From: Hibiscus mutabilis
Taxonomy: Eukaryota; Streptophyta; Magnoliopsida; Malvales; Malvaceae
Direction: 5' to 3'
NCBI GenBank assembly: GCA_019671005.1
Contig: CM033726.1
Span: 21,761,657 to 21,825,656, forward strand
Length of the DNA stretch: 64,000 nucleotides
The notes beneath the pieces were generated by a model, which saw only the letters and a program-made list of their open reading frames with translations, ran no database searches and was not told where the DNA came from. Made by a program: the position numbers and the translations under genes. Below, piece by piece: positions 48,214-57,443 of this stretch; position 1 is the first letter of the stretch; each line of letters opens with the position of its first letter.

Positions 48214-49264
48214 GGACAAAAGTCTGAACAAAATCTACAATTTAACCTTTGGGCAATGGTTCAAGTCGAACCGTTAGGGCCAAGCTAGGGAAATGGATTA
48301 AACACAAGCCGAATTGATTTAGGTTCGATTCAAAGGATGATTCAGAAGACCGAGACTGAATATTATTCTTTGAAATAAACGTATGATAATGTGATAGTAA
48401 AATAATACATTAAAAAAGCCATAGCTTTGATTTGTCGAAATATTAACCATGGACTGATTTTGTCAAAAACAATTAAAATAAGAATTTACCCATTGTTTAT
48501 TAGCACATGTATAATGATTTCAACAGAAAATTGAATTAAAAAAGTTTCTTGGGAAACGGTGATGAACGCACATATTAGGCTTCAATGGCTTGTCTAAGGA
48601 GGGGTCTCACACAGTTTGCTTTGTTTTGCCCAAGCGATAAAGTGCACCGACATTGAAAATCAGTGTTCTTTGGCACGATCAGCTTTGAAGACGGCATGGG
48701 CTTGGAGGGGACGAATGAGAATTTAACGCCAGTGCTAGGGATTTCGATCAAACGATAAAAGGATTTTTTTAGGGTCTCAATGAGATGTTTTTTTTTACAC
48801 CTCAGTATAAATATATATATATATATATATGTTGGTTTAAAAAAATAAATTAATAATAACCACAATTAAGAATTGGGGGTGCGATTGAAGTAGAAACGTA
48901 GGAATTTAGAATTTAGAATTCAAATTCTTAAATTGGGCTAATTGATTGATTGGTCCCAAACTTTCAAAATTTATGATTTTAACCTTAAAATCCATATTTC
49001 TCATAAATCAGTCCCGAATTTCTAAACTTAAAAAATGGAGTTTTGGATAAATAACAAGATAAATCCTTGTTCTTTTCTAGGGTTCACAAAATATGTACCA
49101 AATATCAATTCTTTTATAAAAAGGTCATTAATTTCATTTAAGATCATGTAATTCTCAAATTCTTAATTAGGATTTCATATTTAAATTCTTAATTGCTAGG
49201 GTTTTGAATTTAGGGATTTCAAAATTAGGATTTTAAATTTGGGGCAAAAATTCAGGGTGTTATA
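48214..49264 (-). mobile_element. E8 LTR-A, 5' half
   Basis: Near-identical to the 5' half of LTR-B (about 51038-52087). It starts at the inversion breakpoint with GGACAAAAG and on the minus strand begins TATAACACC (decayed TGTAACACC). Its missing 3' half is 56326-57443. Confidence 0.88.
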
Positions 49265-49928
49265 ACTCTTTCACCCTTAAAGGAAATTTCGTCCTCGAAA
49301 TTTTCAGACTCAACCACAAACTCTCAAAAGCACAAATGTTTAGAGAAAGCTTAAAAGAGTATTTTGGATCAGGTTATGAACGACAACATAGAGTTTTCAG
49401 ATAGGCTTAGATCTCAAATTTATAAGATAAGTATTGTCACGATCATTTGTTTGATTATTTGAAGTTCGAGTCCTTGATCAGAATTTCAGTTATGAACTAT
49501 AATGGTTACTCAAAAGAACATTGCTCAAGGATTCAAATGGTTCAAAAGAATACCTATTGATACAACAAGGTGAAAAAATTACGAGTAATTCTATGTTTGG
49601 AGTAGCAGCCAGTAATTAACTAGTACACATTTCTCTAGATCTGAATCCAGATGAAACACAACCAAATATAAAGCTCCTACTATGTGGCATACCCAACTAT
49701 CTACAAAAGATAATCACCTAAGATCAGAATTGGTACCGAAGTCTCATATTTTAAAACACACCTGAAAACGTTAAATAAATAATATATTATTCAGAAAACT
49801 TCCCTTTGCCCAAATCATTTTTAAATGAATGCAAAAATCTTTAAACAAAATTGAAAACCTTTTTTATTTAAACTTTTCTGTGTGAGTCTCACAGTCCGAG
49901 GGTTGAACCTGGCTCTGATACCACTAAA
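49265..49928 (-). other. E8 interior 1 (PPT to PBS, no coding capacity)
   Basis: 664 bp. The minus strand has PBS TGGTATCAGAGC (49923-49912) near one end and the PPT TTAAGGGTGAAAGAG at 49280-49266 at the other, with the usual CGAGGACGAAATTT just upstream of the PPT. No ORF with retroelement similarity lies between. Interior 2 (52088-52748) is nearly identical. Confidence 0.8.
49912..49923 (-). promoter_or_regulatory. E8 primer binding site
   Basis: Minus strand TGGTATCAGAGC, five bases after the LTR end GGGGGTTACA. In interior 2 (52741 region) it has lost one base. Confidence 0.9.
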
Positions 49929-52087
49929 TGTAACCCCCTAAACCCAACCAAGAAAAAAGGCTGAATCTAGGAAATCACCATTGAAAACTTTACCCTCAAA
50001 AAACCAATTTCATTTATAAAACTAAAAAATAATTGTAAAATAATTAAATACATAGTAGTTTGTCAAAACTATGGCGTTGAAATAATAACCAAAAACTTCG
50101 TAATATAATCTGAATATCGAGTCTAAAAATGCACGCTAAAAATAATAAACCCCAAATCTAAAATTATATCAAATCCCAAAACTAGTAACTAAATTAAATA
50201 AATAAATAAATTCAAGTACATACTAGAATATAGTCAAGCTGAAAAACACGAGATCCTCCAAGCACCAAGTGGCCTAAGGACCGAGTTATCTGAAAAAGAA
50301 ACTATGGGGGAGTGAGCTATTGAGCCCAGTGTGTCTCTAAAGTGCAAGCAATCACAAACTCAGTTTCAAAATAATTTTCTCAAGATATTTAATAAAAATA
50401 TGGTAAAACACAATGCAATGAAGTGCAATGCAATGATGACACAGACAAAACACATTTCTCAACTACATACTCCAATCACAGTGGTGGCAAAGCCAACCGG
50501 TCACAGTGGAGGTAGTTCCCCAGAATCCCTCACCCCTTATTTCTCCAATCACAGCCTTCCTTCGTACAACCCATCCCATGCATGATAAAATAATATTTAT
50601 GAATACATTCTTAACACAGTTGTATCGTACTAAATACGAGGAACACAGTTATGAAATTCTGATAATTTCATTAAAACACAGGTTGACACAATATGCATGA
50701 TATCTCAAAACACATTGTAATCACATCACAGAAAAAATAGTCATGCATGCTGTAAAACATTTCACAGAACATATAGCACAGATAGAGAACACACCTTAGC
50801 CAAAGCAAACTCAACCTATTGAATAATGTGTTTCCCACGATCAGAAGAACTAGATCCAGCTGTACCAAAACATACGATAAAAATCCTACATTAACACTAT
50901 TACTATGCCACCTAAATATAAACATAAATACTAATATGGATATTTAAAGACTTATCTGGATTAAAAAGCTGGTCACCAGGGCGTTTAGAGGAAAAGTTGG
51001 ATCAAACAATACAATATCAGAATTTAAATAAACATCAAGGACAAAAGTCTGATCAAAATCTACAATTTAACCTTTGGTCAATGGTTCAAGTCGAACGGTT
51101 GGGGCCAAGCTAGGGAGATGGATTAAACACAAGCCGAATTGATTTAGGTTCGATTCAAAGGATGATTCGGAAGACCGAGACTGAATATTATTCTTTGAAA
51201 TAAACGTATGATAATGTGATAGTAAAATAATACATTAAAAATAAAAGCCATAGCTTTGATTTGTCGAAATATTAACCATGGACTGATTTTGTCAAAAACA
51301 ATTAAAATAAGAATTTACCCATTGTTTATTAGCACATGTATAATGATTTTAACAGAAAATTGAATTAAAAGTTTCTTGGGAAACGGTGATGAACGCACAT
51401 ATTAGGCTTCAATGGCTTGTCTAAGGAGGGGTCTCACGCAGTTTGCTTTGTTTTGCCCAAGCGATAAAGTGCACCGACATTGAAAATCAGTGTTCTTTGG
51501 CACGATCAGCTTTGAAGACGGCATGGGCTTGGAGGGGACGAATGAGAATTTAACGCCAGTGCTAGGGATTTCGATCAAACGATAAAAGGGTTTTTTTAGG
51601 GTCTCAATGAGATGTTTTTTTACACCTCAGTATAAATATATATATATATATATATGTTGGTTTAAAAAAAAAATTAATAATAACCACAATTAAAAATTGG
51701 GGTGCGATTGAAGTGGAAAACGTAGGAATTTAGAATTTAAATTCAAATTCTTAAATTGGGCTAATTGATTGATTGGTCCCAAACTTTCAAAATTTATGAT
51801 TTTAACCTTAAAATCCATATTTCTCATAAATCAGTCCCGAATTTCTAAACTTAAAAAATGGAGTTTTGGATAAATAACAAGATAAATCCTTGTTCTTTTC
51901 TAGGGTTCACAAAATATGTACCAAATATCAATTCTTTTATAAAAAGGTCATTAATTTCATTTAAGATCATGTAATTCTCAAATTCTTAATTAGGATTTCA
52001 TATTTAAATTCTTAATTGCTAGGGTTTTGAATTTAGGGATTTCAAAATTAGGATTTTAAATTTGGGGCAAAAATTCAGGGTGTTATA
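49929..52087 (-). mobile_element. E8 LTR-B, probable recombinant LTR
   Basis: 2159 bp. Its 3' half (minus sense) matches LTR-C, and its 5' half matches LTR-A, as expected if it arose by crossover between the two outer LTRs. It contains the hairpin-AG module (50290-50328) and a donor-like GGCTAAG/GTGTGTTC at about 50794. Confidence 0.88.
50290..50328 (-). promoter_or_regulatory. Hairpin plus acceptor-like AG, E8 LTR-B
   Basis: Minus strand TGGGCT-CAAT-AGCTCA (50328-50313; one G-U pair), then TTTCTTTTTCAG with AG ending at 50290, 23 nt past the hairpin. Same module in LTR-C (53110-53148) and in the LTR-A 3' half (57052-57090, plus strand). Confidence 0.5.
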
Positions 52088-52748
52088 ACTCTTTCACCCT
52101 TAAAGGAAATTTCGTCCTCGAAATTTTCAGACTCAACCACAAACTCTCAAAAGCACAAATGTTTAGAGAAAGCTTAAAAGAGTATTTTGGATCAGGTTAT
52201 GAACGACAACATAGAGTTTTCAGATAGGCTTAGATCTCAAATTTATAAGATAAGTATTGTCACGATCATTTGTTTGATTATTTGAAGTTCGAGTCCTTGA
52301 TCAGAATTTCAGTTATGAACTATAATGGTTACTCAAAAGAACATTGCTCAAGGATTCAAATGGTTCAAAAGAATACCTATTGATACAACAAGGTGAAAAA
52401 ATTACGAGTAATTCTATGTTTGGAGTAGCAAACAAGAAATTAACTAGTACACATTTCTCTAGATCTGAATCCGGATGAAACACAACCAAATATAAAGCTC
52501 CTACTATGTGGCATACCCAACTATCTACAAAAGATAATCACCTAAGATCAGAATTGGTACCAAGTCTCATATTTTAAAACACACACAAAACGTTAAATAA
52601 ATAATATATTATTCAAAAACTTCCCTTTGCCCAAATCATTTTTAAATGAATGCAAAAATCTTTAAACAAAATTGAAAACCTTTTTTATTTAAACTTTTCT
52701 GTGTGAGTCTCACAGTCCGAGGGTTGAACTCAGCTCGATACCACTAAA
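52088..52748 (-). other. E8 interior 2
   Basis: 661 bp, near-identical copy of interior 1. The PBS has a 1-bp deletion (GCTCGATACCA on the plus strand). Confidence 0.8.
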
Positions 52749-54903
52749 TGTAACCCCCTAAACCCAACCAAGAAAAAAGGCTGAATCTAGGAAATCACCA
52801 TTGAAAACTTTACCCTCAAAAAACCAATTTCATTTATAAAACTAAAAAATAATTGTAAAATAATTAAATACATAGTAGTTTGTCAAAACTATGGCGTTGA
52901 AATAATAACCAAAAACTTCGTAATATAATCTGAATATCGAGTCTAAAAATGCACGCTAAAAATAATAAACCCCAAATCTAAAATTATATCAAATCCCAAA
53001 ACTAGTAACTAAATTAAATAAATAAATAAATTCAAGTACATACTAGAATATAGTCAAGCTGAAAAACACGAGATCCTCCAAGCACCAAGTGGCCTAAGGA
53101 CCGAGTTATCCGAAAAAGAAACTATGGGGGAGTGAGCTATTGAGCCCAGTGTGTCTCTAAAGTGCAAGCAATCACAAACTCAGTTTCAAAATAATTTTCT
53201 CAAGATATTTAATAAAAATATGGTAAAACACAATGCAATGAAGTGCAATGCAATGATGACACAGACAAAACACATTTCTCAACTACATACTCCAATCACA
53301 GTGGTGGCAAAGCCAACCGGTCACAGTGGAGGTAGTTCCCCAGAATCCCTCACCCCTTATTTCTCCAATCACAGCCTTCCTTCGTACAACCCATCCCATG
53401 CATGATAAAATAATATTTATGAATACATTCTTAACACAGTTGTATCGTACTAAATACGAGGAACACAGTTATGAAATTCTGATAATTTCATTAAAACACA
53501 GGTTGACACAATATGCATGATATCTCAAAACACATTGTAATCACATCACAAAAAAATAGTCATGCATGCTTTGTAAAACATTTCACGTAACATATAGCAC
53601 AGATAGAGAACACACCTTAGCCAAAGCAAACTCAACCTATTGAATAATGTGTTTCCCACGATCAGAAGAACTAGATCCAGCTGTACCAAAACATACGATA
53701 AAAATCCTACATTAACACTATTACTATGCCACCTAAATATAAACATAAATACTAATATGGATATTTAAAGACTTATCTGGATTAAAAAGCTGGTCACCAG
53801 GGCGTTTAGAGGAAAAGTTGGATCAAACAATACAATATCAGAATTTAAATAAACATCAAGGACAAAAGTCTGATCAAAATCTACAATTTAACCTTTGGTC
53901 AATGGTTCAAGTCGAACGGTTGGGGCCAAGCTAGGGAGATGGATTAAACACAAGCCGAATTGATTTAGGTTCGATTCAAAGGATGATTCGGAAGACCGAG
54001 ACTGAATATTATTCTTTGAAATAAACGTATGATAATGTGATAGTAAAATAATACATTAAAAATAAAAGCCATAGCTTTGATTTGTCGAAATATTAACCAT
54101 GGACTGATTTTGTCAAAAACAATTAAAATAAGAATTTACCCATTGTTTATTAGCACATGTATAATGATTTTAACAGAAAATTGAATTAAAAGTTTCTTGG
54201 GAAACGGTGATGAATTCACATATTAGGCTTCAATGGCTAGTCTAAGGAGGGGTCTCACGCAGTTTGCTTTGTTTTGCCCAAGCGATAGAGTGCACCGACA
54301 TTGAAAATCAGTGTTCTTTGGCACGATCAGCTTTGAAGACGGCATGGGCTTGGATAGGACGAATGAGAATTTAACGCCAGTGCTAGGGATTTCGATCAAA
54401 CGATAAAAGGGTTTTTTTAGGGTCTCAATGAGATGTTTTTTTTTTACACCTCAGTATAAATATATATATATATATGTTGGTTTTGAAAAAATAAATTAAT
54501 AATAACCACAATTAAAAATTGGGGGTGCGATTGAAGTGGAAACGTAGGAATTTAGAATTCAAATTCTTAAATTGGGCTAATTGCTTGATTGGTCCCAAAC
54601 TTTCAAAATTTATGATTTTAACCTTAAAATCCATATTTCTCATAAATTAGTCCCGAATTTATAAACTTAAAAAAATGGAGTTTTGGATAAATAACAAGGT
54701 AAATCCTTGTTCTTTTCTAGGGTTCACAAAGTATGCACCAAATATATATTCTTTTATAAAAAGGTCATTAGTTTCATTTAAAATCATTTAATTCTCGAAT
54801 TCTTAATTAGGGTTTCATATTTAAATTCCTAATTCTTAGGTTTTGAGTTTAGGGATTTTAAAATTAGGATTTTAAATTTGGGGGAAAACTTTGGGGTGTT
54901 ACA
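52749..54903 (-). mobile_element. E8 LTR-C, original 5' LTR of the element
   Basis: 2155 bp with the canonical start TGTAACACCCC (minus strand, at 54903). Its 5' part (54200-54903) is visibly more diverged from LTR-A/B than the rest. It is flanked by CTTTT (54904-54908), the inverted TSD. Confidence 0.9.
53110..53148 (-). promoter_or_regulatory. Hairpin plus acceptor-like AG, E8 LTR-C
   Basis: Same as 50290-50328. Confidence 0.5.
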
Positions 54904-55152
54904 CTTTTTTCTCCCTTCCCCGCTTTTCTCTCTCTCTCCTCAAAATATCTTATTTTCCTCCTTTTTTTTTCTCTTTCTCCATCACATCAACCCCATTTAT
55001 TTTAAAATCTTTTCTTTTTTTTCTTTTTTTTTCTTTTTTTATTTATCACAAAGCCCAATCCAATTATCCTTGTTATGGGCTTTCCAACACAAGGCCCAAT
55101 AAAATTGGATCTAGGGCCCAATTTTACAAAGCCCAAGATTCGGGTCATTACG
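54904..55152 (-). mobile_element. First ~250 bp of the E7 right LTR, inverted
   Basis: Reverse complement of about 42873-43112, including the GGGCCTTGTGTTGGAAAGCCC region and the purine-rich stretch (here pyrimidine-rich). On the minus strand it starts CGTAATGACCC (E7 left LTR: TGTAACGACCC). Confidence 0.88.
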
Positions 55153-56325
55153 ATTCTCCCCTTCTTAAAAGAAATTTCGTCCTTGAAATTTATACTAGCA
55201 AGTCCCGAAAGATACAAAAACTTCTTAACTCCTCAAGGTCTTCAAATCTAATCCGTTGCGCTACTCTGATCTCAACACTTATCAAAATTAACATTGTCCT
55301 CGAATATTACAAGCATAGTATCAACTAATTCTTCCCTGAAAAGAATTTCATCCTTGCTTGATAGATTACAAATGGCAAACGAAAACCAACGGTACCCCGA
55401 TAAAACTGTCACACGAATTTCGTCAACAAAGAAACTTAACTTACGCTATAGATCCCAAAATATTTGTTGCACTATGAATTCTCCCCACAATTTTGTATGA
55501 TCTAAAAGAACACGATGTTAAACAGCCGCTACAACAACAAAACGATTCCTCTCGTGATGACTTTCTAACGGAGACTCTAGCTCAAAAACATCCCTTATCA
55601 AATTCATCACTTGCCCGATGCAATATTTCTGAAAACGAACAGCGTCTCAACTCACCTCAAGCTCGACATGATTACTCATAACAATAACCAAAGCGACTCT
55701 TATAACTCGGTTTACACATGAGACTTACACTTCAAACTACAACTCATCTAGAACATATGTCATCTGTACCTTAACTCAGATCTGTCATCGCATAGAAATC
55801 TCACCAAGGGATAAGGTTCTATCACAACCCTCGAATTTTGTGCCAAAGGTAACAGGTATACACCGCAGTGCCATACAACCCAAACACAACAATCTAAGAA
55901 GATTTTCAATCTGGATCTCACCTTTGCCGAAAATATCAAACGGTACCTTCCAAGGACTACATCATTACTCAAAGAAATTTCATTAAAACTGTGCACTCAT
56001 AATCCTTCACAAGTTCTGCGGTCACCATTTTAATTATGTTGAGGAACATCAAAGCATCACCACAACTCTGAGAAATTCAATGTTTGACTACTAACCAATG
56101 GCAAGTCAAACACTCAACACAATATCAGCCTACGACTCTACGTTTTTTCCTGAACACATGATGAAATCTTGGAACCAATTGATGCCCTCAAAATTCACCA
56201 TAAATTGACCACTATACTATAAAGGGAGAATCTCTTACCTTGATATATCTTTTTCTCTAAAGCACTCACAACAAGATCTCAAAGTCCATCAAGAACTATT
56301 GGAACCAAATCCAATCACAACACTG
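55153..56325 (-). pseudogene. E7 interior, 3' part with PPT, inverted
   Basis: On the minus strand the PPT TTTTAAGAAGGGGAGAAT (55170-55153) abuts the inverted LTR start, preceded by CAAGGACGAAATTT, the usual chromovirus end-of-pol context. The rest should encode the integrase and chromodomain end, but I recognise no block; short open frames such as 55996-55760 (minus) are not identifiable. It ends at the second inversion breakpoint (about 56325). Confidence 0.65.
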
Positions 56326-57443
56326 TGTCCTTGATGTTTATTTAAATTCGAAGATTAAATTGTTCAATCCAACTTTTCCTCTAAACGCCATGGTGATCAA
56401 CTTTTTAATCCTGATAAGTCTTTAAATATTCATATTAGTATTTATGTTTATATTTAGGTGGCATGGTAATAGTGTTAATGTAGGATTATTATCGTAGGTT
56501 TTGATACAGCTGGACCCAGTTCTTCTGATCATGGGAAACACATTATTCAATAGGTTGAGTTTGCTTTGGCTAAGGTGTGTTCTCTTTCTGTGCTATATGT
56601 TCTGTGAAATGTTTTACAACATGCATGACTATTTTTTTCTGTGATGTGATTACAATGTGTTTTGAGATATCATGCATACTGTGTCAGACTGTGTTTTAAT
56701 GAATTTATCAGAATTTTAGAACTGTGTTTCTCGTACTTAGTATGATACAATTGTGTTAAGAATGTGTTCATAAATATTATTTTACCATGCATGGGATGGG
56801 TTGTACGGAGGAAGAAGTGGTTTGACCACACTATGATTTGAGAAATAAGGGGTGAGTGGTTCTGGGGAACTACCTCCACTGTGACCGGTTGGCTTTGCCA
56901 CCACTGTGATTGGAGTATGTAGCTGGGAAATGTGTTTTGTCTGTGTCAGTATTGCATTGCATTGCATTATGTTTTACCATGTTTTTATTAAATATCTTGA
57001 GAAAATTATTTTGAAACTGAGTTTGTGATTGCTTGTACTTTAGAGGCACACTGGGCTCAATAGCTCACTCCCCCATAGTTTATTTTTCAGATAACTCGGT
57101 CTTTAGGCAACTTGGTACCCGGAGGATCTCGTGTTTTTTAGCTTTACTATATTCTAGTATGGACTTGAATTTATTTAATTTAGTTACTAGTTTTGGGATT
57201 TGATGTAATTTTAGATTTGGGGTTTATTATTTTAGCATGCATTTTTAGACTTGATATTCAGGTTATATTACAAAAATTTTTGTTATTATTTCAACGCCAT
57301 AATTCTGACAAACTACTAAGTATTTAATTATTTTATAATTATTTTATAGTTTTATAAATGAAACTGGTTTTTTGAGGGTAAAGTTTTCAATGGTGATTTC
57401 CTAGATTCGGCCTTTTCTTCTTGACTGGGTTTAGGGGGTTACA
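56326..57443 (+). mobile_element. E8 LTR-A, 3' half, in original orientation
   Basis: It starts TGTCCTTGATG (reverse complement of the LTR-B segment around 51031-51045) and runs to GGGGGTTACA at 57443, followed by the TSD AAAAG. It complements the 5' half at 48214-49264: 1118 + 1051 bp gives one LTR length. It contains the hairpin-AG module at 57052-57090 and a donor-like CTAAG/GTGTGT at 56576. Confidence 0.88.
57052..57090 (+). promoter_or_regulatory. Hairpin plus acceptor-like AG, E8 LTR-A 3' half
   Basis: TGGGCT-CAAT-AGCTCA (57052-57067), then TTTATTTTTCAG ending at 57090, 23 nt past the hairpin. Confidence 0.5.

Larger units (their letters stand above)
48214..54903 (-). mobile_element. 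E8: tandem LTR-interior-LTR-interior-LTR array, minus orientation after inversion
   Basis: A unit of about 2.82 kb repeats from 48214, about 51038 and about 53860 (last copy partial). Parsed as an element on the minus strand: LTR-C (54903-52749), interior 2 (52748-52088), LTR-B (52087-49929), interior 1 (49928-49265), LTR-A 5' half (49264-48214). The LTR-A 3' half is at 56326-57443 in plus orientation. TSD AAAAG: CTTTT at 54904-54908 (reverse complement) and AAAAG at 57444-57448. Interiors of only about 0.66 kb hold PBS and PPT but no coding region, so it is a non-autonomous derivative. Confidence 0.88.

Noticed and set aside
50331..50585. 84-codon ORF repeated at 53151-53405
   Set aside because: It is inside E8 LTR copies; identity reflects the recent tandem duplication, not selection, and the third LTR copy has it broken.
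48214..54903. Tandem array as satellite DNA
   Set aside because: PBS, PPT, LTR ends and a TSD show it is a multi-LTR retroelement array with only about 2.4 units.
54878..55328. 145- and 74-codon Phe/Ser-rich ORFs
   Set aside because: They span the pyrimidine-rich reverse complement of an E7 LTR start; low complexity only.
55760..55996. 78-codon ORF on the minus strand
   Set aside because: It lies in the inverted pol end of E7, but I could not match it to a domain, so it is not called separately.
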